Below, piece by piece: positions 1 to 11,596 of a stretch of 64,000 bases of DNA. This DNA is from Isoetes taiwanensis. Taxonomy: Eukaryota; Streptophyta; Lycopodiopsida; Isoetales; Isoetaceae. Each line of letters starts with the position of its first letter. Position 1 is the stretch's first letter. Both the position numbers and the translations under genes were made by a program. Location: the NCBI GenBank assembly GCA_021234155.1, contig JAJEKV010000057.1:2389821-2453820 (forward strand). The letters run 5' to 3'. The notes beneath the pieces are model-generated. The model did no database searches. It had not been told where the DNA came from and saw only the letters and a list, made by a program, of their open reading frames with translations.

Positions 1-1554
1 AATACTCCCAGCAAGACCACAGTTGCCCAAATGAATGCCAACTGACCTACGGCACCAGAAAGCTTATCAAGAACACCAATCTGACTGCCATGAGAGTGAG
101 CCTCTGTTCTGGAGCCCTAAAACTTTCTGGGCAGTCTAAATCCTTCTGGACGTCATTGTTTTGGGAGCTTTCATCGTCGGAAGCATCGACAAGAACTGAA
201 GGAATTGAAGATGAAAACCTGGGCGAAAATGAGGAGAGAGATTTTTCACCTGATAGGGTTCGACCTTCCATACCCCTGTGCTTGAGGCCACTGTGTTTTC
301 TAAAAAAACGGCGTGGCCACGGCTAACCACGGCCGTGTTGCGCACCATCTTCCAAACCACGGTCGTGCCCGTGTTCACCACGGATTTCTTCAGAACTCCG
401 CTGCAGCCGTGGGACACGGCCGAAATGGCCGTGTTTTGTAACTATGCATACAACCCATAGCTTCAAAGATCAATCCCTAAAGCTCCACTGTGAGCCATAA
501 CGAAGTCTTTGCATTCCTCTTTAAGACTTTACATTTATTGTTTATTTAGTTATGACAGAGATCTGACACTCATTCTTAGTTGCAAAAAAAGACTTAAGTT
601 TTTCTGGGTATGATTATAGTCAATCAATGCTCAAGAGGCGACAATGAGATATTTTATACTTTGTTTCTGCGGAAAATGGGGTGTACATTAATGAGCATGC
701 ATAAAGATGCTACAGTGGAACATGGCAGGCATTAAAGAACGTGCATTAAGATGCTAAAAGGCAACATGACGGGCATTTAGAAACGTGCATTAAAGATGTC
801 ACACTGCAATGAACTGGTAGCTTCAAAATGCTAGAGCGTTATGTAAGTTCAAATGAATAACGATAAGCACTCTAAAGATTATCTTGCACTTCGAAATGTA
901 ATTCCTTTACTTTGTCGCGAGATAGATGATACGACTTTATGTGCTTTAGGAAGGAAGGAAGTATATTTTAACGTCCGCGGAGGCCAAACTGTCCATTTCA
1001 TCAAGTCCCACCTTAAAATAAGATCCATCTCTTCCAAGCATATGGATTCCAAGTGGGATGTCCAAGCATCTCCAGTCTAAATAGAGTGGCCACATGCTGC
1101 CAATAAGCCTTGAATAATTATTTCTTGATTACATACTATTGAAATAAAAAAGAGACTTTACAATGGTATAAAATATGCAATAAAGTGTAAGACATCTATG
1201 TGCCTTGGCATTCTTAATATAGAATGTCCAGAAGATAATGTCTCAAAAATTTTAGAACAGCACAGCACATGGAGATTTGTGGGCATTTCATATAGGCAAC
1301 CCATTCCACCTACAAACAATGCCATCATTTATGTGGATTTCCACAAAAACAAACAAATCATGTCGTCTTATATGAGCTTGAAATCATCAATACTAACTGC
1401 CAGATGATCTTGAAAATGAAGCATGCAGATAACAAAAGGTGGCTGACAAAAACCTAAACGACAAAACTCATTTCAGAAAACAGAATACTTTTCCAAGATG
1501 TTCAAACATAAAGGAATATCTGGTTTAAAAGCTTTTGACTATAGTAGTTTTCTC
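1..1554. other. Non-coding stretch with probable LTR-like GC-rich patch
   Basis: No convincing gene is seen. Positions 300-430 hold repeated CACGGCC/GGCCGTG motifs in otherwise AT-rich DNA, which looks like part of a degenerate LTR, but no boundaries can be placed. A short open frame at 853-1080 has no recognisable domain and no clear context, so it is not called as a gene. Confidence 0.4.
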
Positions 1555-1572
1555 AAGATCTTGAACTATATA
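1555..1572. repeat. Target-site duplication of LINE insertion (left copy)
   Basis: The 18 bases AAGATCTTGAACTATATA at 1555-1572 recur at 3325-3342, directly after a poly(A) run. This is the expected signature of target-primed LINE insertion. The first two As of the right copy are ambiguous with the tail. Confidence 0.9.
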
Positions 1573-3324
1573 AGGCCTGGAAGGTGGTCAAGGTTCTCTT
1601 TTCATTGGACCCTAGCAGGTGTACGGTAGCCTCATTGCCCTTTCTCTGGGTACCCTTGGACTCTGCATCTCCCTTGGCCTCTTCCCTACACCCAGCTACT
1701 CAACGCCGATGGATTGCTGCAGGGGTAACATCCATCCGTGACTGGTATTGGGAGGGTCATCTGGCGCCGTGGGAGTTTTTTAGGGAGATTTATTTGGCCG
1801 GCAGATGGGACATACGGACTTGGGGCAGAATTGCCAATGCTATTCCATTGCGCTTGTCTTCTCAAGTCAATCAGCGTTTGGAAGTCGATAGTGGACTTGA
1901 TGCATCTCGGTTGTAGCATCGGCTTATGGACTCCTAGCGCCGGGGACACGTTGCCTTCGGATAAGTGGTCGCTTAAGCTTCCGGGGAGTAAGTGGCCGGC
2001 CATGTGGAAGTGGGCGTGGAATACATTGCCTCCTCCTAAAACTTACCTTTTTGTGGCAGATCTTGCAACCGTAGCCTCGTGGTGAATGTCCGAGTCCACA
2101 GGTTCAAGCCTCAGGTAGCGGAAACATGCCCTTTATGTGGGAGGCGACGTGAGACCATTGAGCACTGCTTTGTCCTATGCACAGAGGTAGGGGCAGCTTG
2201 GTCCCGGGTGAGAGCCCTCTTTGGGACTTCATTATGCAAATCGAAGATTCTCTTGGGAGTCCCAAGATCTCGGTTTGTAGCATCGGCTTATGGACTCCTA
2301 GCACGGGACACGTTGCCGCCGGATAAGTGGTCGCTTAAGCTTCCAGGAGTAAGTGGCCGGCCATGTGGAAGTGGGGCGGGAATACATTGCCTCCTCCTAA
2401 AACTGCACCCTTTTGTGGCAGATCTTGCACCGTAGCCTCGTGGTGAATGTCCAGAGTCCACGTGTTCAAGCCTCGGTAGCGGAAACATGCCCTTTATGTG
2501 GGAGGCGACGTGAGACCATTGAGCACTGCTTTGTCCTATGCACAGAGGTAGGGGCAGCTTGGTCCTGGGTGAGAGCCCTCTTTGGGACTTCATTATGCAG
2601 TCAGAAGATTCTCTTGGGAGTCCTGCATCTCAGTTTGTAGCATCGGCTTATGGACTCCTAGCGCTTCAGGACACGTTGCCGCCTTCGGATAAGTGGTCGC
2701 TTAAGCTTCCAGGGAGTAAGTGGCCGGCCATGTGGAAGTGGGCGTGGAATACATTGCCTCCTCCTAAAATCCGTACCCTTTTGTGGCAGATCTTGCACCG
2801 TAGCCTCAGGGTGAATGTCCGAGTCCACAGGTTCAAGCCTCAGGTAGCGGAAACATGCCCTTTATGTGGGAGGCGACGTGAGACCATTGAGCATCGCTTT
2901 GTCCTATGCAATGAGGTAGGGGCAGCTTGGTCCCGGGTGAGAGCCCCTTTGGGACTTCATTATGCTTGGTAAGATTCTCTTGGGAGTCCTTCCTAGTTGG
3001 TGGGCAAAGGCTGCTTGGCAAAGCGTTTCATTTATGCAAAGCTTGGCTTTTGTGGCTGATTTGGAAAAGACGGAGAGCGAAGGTCTTTCATAATGCAGTG
3101 CTTAGCCCTTTTCGGTTGGTTCCGATCTTGAGGCATAAGTTGTGGCAGGCTTACCAAGTCTCAAGCTTGTCTGGCACAGTTAAGCGGGAAATTTGGTCGA
3201 CATTCCTACAGATTGTGGATCATGATGGGCGCTTCATTTCTTAGCACCGCACTTATCATTGTACTTGATCGCATTCTAGTGGTTTAATATATTCTTATAT
3301 TCTTCAAAAAAAAAAAAAAAAAAA
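1573..3324 (+). mobile_element. 5'-truncated L1-type LINE with tandemly triplicated zinc-binding region
   Basis: The insertion is bounded by an 18-bp target duplication and ends in a run of about 20 As (3306-3324). It encodes only the C-terminal end of a LINE ORF2. About 110 codons (1584-1916) come before the reverse-transcriptase zinc-binding domain (zf-RVT), recognised by the CPLCGRRRETIEHCFVLC motif. That domain occurs three times in tandem, and the element then runs into a C-terminal segment ending at a stop near 3243. Frames shift between repeat units, so no intact protein is possible. 5' truncation is normal for LINEs; the internal triplication is not, and might be an assembly artefact or a rearranged source copy. 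Confidence 0.88.
1911..2990 (+). repeat. Three tandem copies of a ~360-bp unit inside the LINE
   Basis: The sequence TTGTAGCATCGGCTTATGGA starts at 1911, 2275 and 2635, giving periods of 364 and 360 bp. Each unit carries the same order: CTCCTAGC, a GTGGTCGCTTAAGCTTCC block, the LINE zinc-binding motif, then TTCTCTTGGGAGTCC. The third unit diverges after about 2990 into unique LINE 3' sequence. Copies differ by small indels that change the frame. Confidence 0.9.
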
Positions 3325-3342
3325 AAGATCTTGAACTATATA

Positions 3343-4162
3343 GACTAGCAAATACCTTTTTGGTGCTATGATGTAGTAGGATTAATAAATAGACTGTTAC
3401 TCTTCAGCCTCAAAATGATTATTTATGTTTGGTCAACTGCAACTTGGCTGCCATTTCTTTTCCTGAAAGAGCAATATGGCAATATTGGTCATCACACAAT
3501 TAGCTACATCCCTCTATTTTTCTCCCTTCCCTGCAACAAATTACCAGATTCAAAAATTGAAAAATATAAGGGCACATGGCAACATCAAACTATCATGAGA
3601 CTTAACAGAACAGTAAATGAAAGTGCTCTTACCATGCATATAACAACATTGATTTTGCAAGCTCCAGTTATGTTGCTCTAAGGTAATTGAACCGAGAACT
3701 TTGTTCACGAATCTTGGACTTGAAATACCATCATTTGCGTCAGTGTCGAGCAATAAAAGACATGCAAGAAAACGCAAGAAATAAACATAGTACAAAATGC
3801 AATAAGATAATGCAGTTTTGATAAATTAATGCACGAACTGCGAAAAGACATCAAATATGCCAAAATCAGAGGCAACTAACAGCCAATTATGGCATGGTGC
3901 AGTGGCCATGGCATAGGCACCGGATCCTCAGCCAGAGAGGAGGATTGCCAGCAAAATAAAGGGAACAATTCTAAAGAGAAGTTGTCTATCTCAGAGCTTC
4001 ACATGGTGGTCCAGAAGTTAAGATATCTGCAATTATTCATCCTTTGGGGTTTTAGGTAGAATATGTTAATGCTTCGAGGCAGCATCTAGGGCCAGATTGT
4101 GTATGTAAAAGCATGAGTTTTAATCTTGATATTGACTTTTATAAGCATAAAGACATTCTTAC
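3343..4162. other. Intergenic or intronic, no feature seen
   Basis: AT-rich DNA between the LINE and the NHX exons. If the NHX gene on the minus strand is complete, this would be its second intron. I searched for the next NHX exon (expected to begin with a FQVKKKQFF-like peptide) and did not find it. Confidence 0.5.
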
Positions 4163-4551
4163 CCAGCATTGAAGATAATAGGTGGTAATAAATAAATAAA
4201 GAATAGCTGCTCATCAAATTGCAATATATGAGAATTTGTTCCTCCACTTGTTATAAGAACAATGAAGCCAGTAAAACAACCATGCAAAATGAGACAAATT
4301 TAGAATCATATCCAAACAAATAAATAACACTCAGATCTTAAATGACCGAATAGATGTACCAAAATAAGTGCAGTAATAGATTCATTCATCCACTTACTCT
4401 CCTCTAGGAGATGGCCAATAACAATACATGCACATATAAGGGTAACAAATAAACTAATTGCTACTACTGTAGAATGGTTCTCTGGTGATGCTAGGCCTGC
4501 CTTTATCAAGAGCGCATGCAATGGCCCAATATAAGTTGCATTTGCTGCCAT
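4163..4551 (-). CDS. NHX: NHX-type vacuolar Na+/H+ antiporter, exons 1-2 only (possible pseudogene)
   Basis: Exon 1 (4551-4360, 64 codons) begins MAANATYIGPLHALLIK and contains the family hallmark LICACIVIGHLLEESKWMNE, the first membrane segments of plant NHX exchangers, which swap cytosolic Na+ or K+ for vacuolar H+. Exon 2 (4281-4163) encodes LITSGGTNSHILQF and then LFFIYLLPPIIFNAG, the amiloride-binding region that is near-invariant in the family, and ends at a canonical GTAAG donor. Codon phase is kept: exon 1 ends in phase 0 before a GT donor. The acceptor of the 78-nt intron reads GCAT where GCAG is expected, with no other AG nearby. No later exons are recognisable down to position 1, so this may be a gene fragment, or a gene with long introns and one damaged or miscalled splice base. 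Confidence 0.82.
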
Positions 4552-6174
4552 AATTGTGAACTTCGAAAGAAAAAACCAATAGAAATTTTATATCCGGATA
4601 GCAATATAGATGACTTTTTCACCGGAAAATGACCTTAAGAACCTCACTACCTCCCCAATCTGTTTTAGACGAAACATATGCCACATCTGACTCATCAAGG
4701 AGTATGAACACGCATCAAACACAATATTTTCTTCATTCCTTGATCGCAGCAACCAAATTAAAGCTATAGATATCAAGAATGAACTGAATGAGCTGAACGT
4801 TTGGATTCGTCAGATTGCTACGATATCAGGCTCCGTCAAGCAACTCCTGCCATAGAGAACCGATCGAGGTTTGGATTATCAGACTGTCGCGATTGAAGAA
4901 GAAACTTTAAAGAGAGGTAAGTTGCAAGGAAAGGTGAGGATGATGCCACGTGATACGAATGAATCCAAACCATCCAAATTAGGGCGTGGTCCATTACTTG
5001 CACTAAAACATTATAATATAAGATTAAGAAACTATCTTAGGATCCATAGATGTGGAAATACTATTGGATAAAATGGTACCCAGGGGCGATTGGTCATGTA
5101 AACTGTAAGGAATTTCAAGCAATATGGTGATTATTAGGTTACAAGTCCGCATATAAATGGTCTCTTAGTAAATAAGGCACAACTTCATAGTGCAACGAGA
5201 ATCCACTAGCTCTATTGAAAATAGCAAAAAGATGAGATGGTGATGTTAAGGAGTAATTTAAAAGCAAGGTTGCATTACAATGGCTTCTGCTCAAGTTATG
5301 GATGAAACAATTTATATTTTCCTTTATTTGAGAAGCAATTATGAAGCATGGCCAAGTTATTCCTTCCAGTCAAAGCTACTGGAAAGAGTTGTGATGATGG
5401 GTAGATCGAGTTGAAGATGAGATTTCTCATGAACTTTGTCGGAAAATCAAATTTGTCTATGACATCATAACATAAGCTGGGGTCCATGACAATTATGGAT
5501 GATATGGGCGCTCATGATGGCGCTTAGGTATTCAGCCCCACTCTTTTGCTCATAGCTCGGGATTCTTGTGTCAGATTTAGGTGTTCTTGGGCTCTTAAGA
5601 AAGCTTGTCACGTGACCTTTCCATTGGTTATAATTTATATGGTGATTCTGCTGTTTTGGTGGAAAGAATCCACCTGACAGTCCCAGCCCTCTTTTGGCAG
5701 TGCTAGGATTTGGCTGCAATTTTCTTTTGGTCATGACTTCTGCATCTGGTAGCAGTTTTGGGCGTGTTTCGGCTCGTTGGGAAGCTCTTTGAGCACTCCA
5801 TCCATTGATGCTTAATCTTTTCAGAGTTTGGCCTTTTGGGAAAGACTGTTCTGCTCTGAAACTTCGGCCCCTTTTTGGTGGAGATGACAAGATCCAGTCA
5901 CAACCCTCCAAAATGTTCTTCTGGTAGTTCTCCCATAGTAGGTGGTGGAATTGGAAAAGAATATGCTGCAGATTCTCCCAGAATAAGTGTACGTGATGCA
6001 CACAAAATGGCTCGCGAGGGTGCTCTTTCGACTCCTGAGAGTTTGGTTTCTTTGGAACACCTCAATCCTTTGGTATTTTCCAATATGTATTCCAACGACA
6101 CGAATGGGTTGAGACAGAAGCTCCATCTCTCTCCTCTTCTCAGTTACTTGTTCCAGTTTCTGTTCCAAGTGTAG
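4552..6174. other. Upstream of NHX; no recognisable gene
   Basis: The sequence above the NHX start would hold its 5' UTR and promoter. Minus-strand open frames around 5465-6168 include a short Glu/Arg/Lys-rich stretch (EQKLEQVTEKRREME) that looks coiled-coil, but no family is recognised, and the frames overlap each other in a way typical of decayed repeat DNA. Confidence 0.35.
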
Positions 6175-6334
6175 TTGCCTCGCCTACAGTTCACACATAA
6201 ATCACAGAAATATCAGCCTATATATCTGGTGAGATTGGAAGATCTTACAGACATAAGTTCGGCCCATATGCTTGGTGAGACTAGAAGATGTGTTGAACAT
6301 GTGCCCTTGGGGAACTCTTCTGAGAATGTCGCAC

Positions 6335-6595
6335 TTCCAACGCATGTTGGAGGTTCCTTGGGTCAAGTGGTGTGCTCTGGCCAGTTAGCACTTCCAACAC
6401 TCATTGGAAGCTATGTAGGTCAGGCAAGACCCTCTTTGTCTACTGAAGTTGCTTCTTGGATAGCAGCACCTCCAACACATGTTAGAGGTCCCTATGCATG
6501 TTAGTTGAGATCTTACGTGCCTATGGAGTGCCACCTCTGGATAGGCTGCACCTAATAGTGTTGCACCGGCGGCACCTCCAACACAGGTTGGAAGT
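6335..6595. repeat. Four spaced copies of a ~24-bp imperfect palindrome
   Basis: The motif CTTCCAACGCATGTTGGAGGT near 6335 recurs in variant form near 6388, 6466 and 6568. Each copy is a short inverted repeat (TCCAAC...GTTGGA), spaced about 53-102 bp apart. In one plus frame the copies read as ALPTHVGGSLG, ALPTLIGSYVG and APPTHVRGPYA. I cannot tell whether this is a degenerate coding repeat or a structural repeat. Confidence 0.6.
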
Positions 6596-7666
6596 TTTTT
6601 GGTGCGGACTAATCGTGAGGTAGTGCTCGAATGGAAATGAAATTGATTTTCAGCCAATTGTGCCAATATGGAAATTAGAGGAGAAGATTTCACTAATTAG
6701 AGCAAAACATTCTTTATCACCTTATCAACACTAAAGAGGACCAGCCTTGCCAAGTACAAAAAAGTTGGTTTATTGTCATTGTTCCTTGATCGGGCGCGTA
6801 ACATATATATGTCATGAAATTAATAGGTATGCTCATGAAATAATTGAGGTTTTTGATCATTGTTTCTTTGAATAGGTGATGCTAACATATATGTCTCACG
6901 AAAAGCTTGCATCAGAGGGAGAGAAGATGCGTGTGATTTGGGCAAGATTATAGTGTGTGTGGACTTAAAAGGCAACAATCAAATTTAGATTTATGATCAG
7001 AATTGTGCCACTGCTTCCAGTTGTTGTAATGGCATCATTTATACATCACATTCTTCATTATATTGGGCCAATGAATCGCTGAACTGTGAATACATTAGCG
7101 TGATACCTTTTTGGCTTGACGGATGTCATGCAGATACATCAGAGCTTGGGATTTGGACCCAAGAATGCCAAATTCCAACCTCCTACTTTTTGTTCTTCCT
7201 AGACAGATGAAAGCAATCTACTCCTGCAATCGAATCTGCATACTCTTAGCAGGCATCTGCACACAGATGGAATCACCCAAATGAAACTGGCTGGCACAAC
7301 TCTAGCACAATTTTGTATTCAGGTGAAGCAATGAACAACTATTGGATCTACTGCAACCTTCTAAACTGACTCTTCTGCAGAATTTGGTTTCAACAAAAAA
7401 TCAACAATATCCTAAACTCTCAAACCTGGTTTGAATTCCTCCTGTCTGGGACCACAAGCAACACGAGCTCTGTACTCCTGTCAGATACAACCAACTCCAA
7501 TCACCTAGATCGATTCTCAATAGGCGGATCTGCTCCACGTCTCAGTCTCCTCTTTGCTTTAAAAACTTGACATTCCATTCTTACTGTCTCCATTTCTGCT
7601 TCCGTCATCGATCTTGATCTTTGCTCGTCCTCTGTCCCTTTGTTGCCCTCTCTGTTCCTTAAAAAA
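6596..7666. other. No gene seen
   Basis: AT-rich non-coding DNA up to the LTR at 7667. A minus-strand open frame (7501-7746) runs into the LTR and has no recognisable content. Confidence 0.4.
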
Positions 7667-8944
7667 TGTGATGCTCCCCGAATCCATACAATGCTCCCAT
7701 CATATAAATACGGGAAATTCCCCTCCCATGGCAAATCCATCACCATGGAAAGGCCCTCCGTCTAACTCGGACCACTTGTGATGACCAAGTGTCCAGGTGA
7801 CGGACACGAAGGTGTCATTCGTCCCACGCCTTCTATGGGAATCCTATATAGCGGAAGCGTATATACATGTTAGCACCTGGCAACAATACTAATAAATAAT
7901 ATACCACCACGAAGGGTGGCCCATCCATCATCAATACAACTAACAATAGAATACCAACGTAACAAAGGTAATGCACCATAAAGGAGGGCTCTACCCTAGG
8001 TTCAGGCTCATGGGGATCGATTGATGGCCACTATGAGACTACTCCGAGTTACATCTTCCCAGTCCAATGAGGCATGTCAGAGAAGCTTCCCCTCCCAGAT
8101 CACAACGGTTCCATGGGTACACCTGCAGCACCCATATCCGTACCCGACTTACCCCCCTAAATCTACGCAAAGCCGAGGACGTCCATAAAGACTATATCTT
8201 GCGACCTAGTGGGTGTCATACCCATACCCGGCTCACACGTAGTGACCGACTATAAGCCTAGCACACTGTAAGAGCCCCAGTAGTCACGCTCAGCAAGGCT
8301 CCGCCCCCACTTCACCAATTGTGTCCGTTGTTTGGTGCTGAACCACATCATAACATCCACAGCCAGGTGGGCTCTTGTGCACATGCCGCAATTACTGGGT
8401 TTTAAGGGTTCTAACTAGGAACATCTCTACTTCTGGATGGCCTTTAGGTCTCTACCCCCCTTTTGCCCATACAACACAGGAGGAACAGAAAGAGAACATC
8501 ATATCTGATACATCCATCACAATCTCATCTAGAACATAAAATAGAGAAACTAATCATCCATCTAACAAACAAGGGTTAGTTCCTAACTAGAATCTCAAGC
8601 TAACTAGTATCTGAGCTAGATCTCCCAAATCTCAGGTTCTCCATGCCCTGCTGGTGGAAATATTCTCCAACTGCCCCCAAATCGAATTGGGGCGAATTGG
8701 GCGTAACCCCAATTTGGGTGTTCCAAGTTAGCAAGTCTGCCTTGCCCTATCGATTTGGGCCAGGTGACAATTCTAGATTGGTTATCATTAATTAATTTGA
8801 TATTTTAATCCTTTTAATATTAGGTTAAGCCCTAAATTCGAATTAGGGTTTAGGGTTAGGTTTCCACCTTAATAATTAATGATTAACATAGCTAATCTTA
8901 GCTTATGAATCTCAAAAAGACGTATAAATACGTGGAACGTCACA
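7667..8944 (-). mobile_element. Ty3/gypsy LTR (family A), probable 3' LTR
   Basis: The 1278-bp segment has matching ends TGTGATGC...ACGTCACA on the plus strand, so on the minus strand it runs TGTGACG...CATCACA. Most of it is repeated at 24538-25430 (minus) and, in the opposite orientation, at 39663-41196. On the minus strand the sequence just before the LTR (8945-8990) reads like the C-terminal tail of a gypsy polyprotein (GAGGACAACATCATTTTTAA region), so this copy is taken as the 3' LTR of an element whose body lay at higher coordinates. Confidence 0.8.
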
Positions 8945-9778
8945 TTCTCTCCACGTTAAAAATGATGTTGTCCTCAGCATCAAGACTACTCTTGTTGTAG
9001 GGCAACACATCGTACATCGTACATTAGATGTATAGATCAGACATGATCATCGTTTAAGAGCGTCAAAAGTCAACAGTCAACGTTTGTGGAAGTCTCACTG
9101 TTACAGTCGGGGTGATGAGTTGACAGTATACCTAATTTAGATCTTTGTACACATATATGTAACTGATTATATATTATAGACTGCCATAGATATAAACAAC
9201 TTCGATTTGTTCTCTTAATATAATACACACTTATAATTCTCGCGCTGTTTAGTAGAGAAACTCATTCTAATCATATTAACTTTTGCGTATATGTCTATTA
9301 TATTCTCCCTTCACTTTACAATTTATTTTATTACAGTCAGCCCTAATTTAATTTTGTATCAAATTTTTTTTTCTTATTTCGTTACAATTTTAACAACCCA
9401 TATATTGCTATCCTCAGTGTTTTTACATGCCCATCAGATTTTATCCTTTAATACAATTATATAGTGCATTATATCTTACATTTTTACATATGTACTTTAA
9501 CATTAATTATACACAGACGTTTTTCATCATTTATTATTCATAACTCTCATTATTCGTTCCACAATATTTTAAAATACTTTTCTTCTTTTGACTATCTCGT
9601 ATCTTTCCTGACCCAGACTATTATTAATTCATATATATTAATTCATTCGTTATATGTATAAATTTATCAGACATGTAGAGATTCTTATATTTAGATTGCA
9701 CATATACATTCTATGGGGTACCGTTAAGTTGATGCCGCCTGGGTCGTTGTCCACCGATGATATGGCCATGCAATCTTG
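8945..9778. other. Pol-tail remnant followed by AT-rich filler
   Basis: About 45 bp next to the LTR resemble the end of a gypsy polyprotein on the minus strand. From about 9120 to 9720 the DNA is strongly AT-rich with no codon structure. It probably replaces most of the gypsy body by deletion or insertion. Confidence 0.4.
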
Positions 9779-10003
9779 CTATATCACAGAAGGGCAGTTA
9801 TGACTACGGTGTCGACGACGGAAGCATCGAAAGCATGCCTGGTCCTTCTGGAGTCTATTATATATTGATGGTTGAGCAGGGTCTGGACTCTTGCTTGAAG
9901 TAGAAGTGCTAAACGTTGGGAATACGGAGTGGTAAGGTATCCTTATTTTGGAACGATAGTCGAGAGAATTGGCATGACGATTTTTGTTATCCCATTGAAT
10001 CAC
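9779..10003 (-). pseudogene. Ty3/gypsy gag fragment with CCHC zinc knuckle
   Basis: A 74-codon minus-strand frame ends with CFRCFRRRHRSHNC, a CX2CX4HX4C nucleic-acid-binding knuckle, preceded by a Ser/Pro/Arg-rich linker. It resembles the knuckle CYRCFRPGHRMQEC of the gag at 58.9-60.7 kb, so this is likely a relative of that element in the opposite orientation. Together with the LTR at 7.7-8.9 kb it suggests one internally deleted minus-strand element. Confidence 0.6.
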
Positions 10004-10109
10004 TGCGCTTAATAATTACGAGAATTGATTTATCATGCGGCATATGTATTGCCATTCAACGTAGAAGTGGATATAGCGTGCAGTATAGATGCAAGGGTAT
10101 GCCCGAGTA

Positions 10110-10606
10110 ATATGACCACATAGCCACGTGGATACGCTTATCTTGCTAGTAGAAGGTGCAACCGTTTTTAAGCTACAAGGTATGTTGGAGCTTTGGTGAA
10201 GTTATACTATGAAAGAATGTTGACCTCCAACTAATGATACATTAGGGAGGCAAGTAATATACCCACACGACAAGTGGGAGACAAGAGCAGCTTGAAGTTG
10301 TTGTAAACAACATTTCAAATATAGAGAATTTGAATGGACACTTTGAATATTCCAAAGTCTGTAGTATGAGCAAGATAGGTGCCCAATGAACACGTCACCA
10401 GGGAGAATGTGCTCTAGACTTGGTATCGTGTGTGTATCGCACGGAGTATCTCTGTGTTGGTATATGCGTACTAGGACCATTTAATGGTAAAACATAACAA
10501 GAAAGAAATAGGATGTATAAGGGCAAAAGTATGCTGGTGGGTCGCAAATAAACGCGATGCAGCACCCAGCACCCAGTACTTTCCAGCACTTTTTTTTTTG
10601 TTTTTC
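10110..10606. other. Unassigned repeat DNA ending in a T-run
   Basis: No gene. A GCAAAAGTATGCTGGTGGG segment near 10523 is repeated in inverted orientation near 17760. A T-rich run (10590-10606) could be a minus-strand poly(A) tail, but no matching target duplication was found. Confidence 0.35.
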
Positions 10607-10666
10607 ATAATCGGCCATGCAATTCGATCATACATGCAAAATTTCAGGGCCTAATTTGGGATATTG
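10607..10666. repeat. Dispersed repeat shared with 17308-17377
   Basis: CATAATCGGCCATGCA followed 40 bp later by CCTAATTTGGGATATTGAGT occurs here and again at 17308-17377 in the same orientation. It belongs to an unidentified repeat family. Confidence 0.7.
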
Positions 10667-10835
10667 AGTGAGCAATTAGAATAGAATAGAATAGATTAGT
10701 TTTTTTATCGTCCACTGAGACCAATCGGCCTATGGGACCCAGAAGGAGCGCAGCAAACTTATTACTGTCCGGGTTAAAAAACCCCCGCCCCGAAGGGTTT
10801 TCGAGGGAAAAACCGTGGCAGTAATAAGAATGCTG
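10667..10835 (-). mobile_element. SINE-like repeat with (TATTC)n tail, truncated copy
   Basis: On the minus strand this segment matches the element at 21291-21504: the shared order is an AGGGTTTTCGAGGG/AACCTTTCGAGG block, a GGTTTTTTAA run, TGGGTCCCAT..., GGTCTC..GTGGACG, then a tail of repeated TATTC. The copy here is shorter and no target duplication is seen. The order and tail suggest a non-autonomous retroposon, but tRNA-like promoter boxes were not confirmed. Confidence 0.6.
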
Positions 10836-11596
10836 TCAAACTGTACAAGTATACATCATCATGAAATAAATGTGTATGTACATGTCAAGTGCGTGCCCGA
10901 GGACATAGCTGATCTCGCATGTCCATGACCTCCTGAAGGTATGATCCTAGCATCCGTACGGATGCCGTGCTCAATGTCACATGTAGCGGTGGCCGGGCGA
11001 CCAACTCAAAGATAGCGTCCGATTTGATCATATGCCGGATTTGATCATATGAGATTCATCCTCAATGACTCCCATTTGGCAGCATTGACAGAGCCTGTCC
11101 TGACGTGGCTCACCAATCCATCTTCTGTCTCAACCAAGATGATGTGCCCCCGTCGGCGAATGGAGGCAATGAGTGCGTCTTTTCATGGGCAAGTGGGTGC
11201 CGGGTAGCATTGTGGGCCTCGTTCCAATGTGGGATTTATGTGGCGCCGGTAGTGTGTCTTTGTCTTGACTGTTCAAGGGCGGCATCCCAAAGCTTGCTGA
11301 TGAAGCAAGCGTCAAGATATTGCCTCAAGCTATAGCGATCTGCCTCTGTTTGCACATGTATGCACTGTGCTCCCGCACATTCCATCTAGCCATCCATTGA
11401 GCTCTCTTTTCCCTCCAAAGCAGGCCTTGAGGCGTTGTGGCCCCATTGCCATGATATAAGCTAGTTTTGGGAGGCGAGCATCGTCCATGTTGACCACCTT
11501 CCGAAAATAGACAATGTGGCGATCAAGGGCCGCCCCCAAGAGGCAAGAATCCCGTTTCCTGCAAAGTAGAATTTGATATGGGACTGTGGACTTCCC

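Noticed and set aside
853-1407. Two short plus-strand ORFs as genes
   Set aside because: No domain, no start context, no splice support; lengths are as expected by chance.
6335-6595. CRISPR array
   Set aside because: Repeats are degenerate, few and unevenly spaced, and the DNA is from a plant nucleus.
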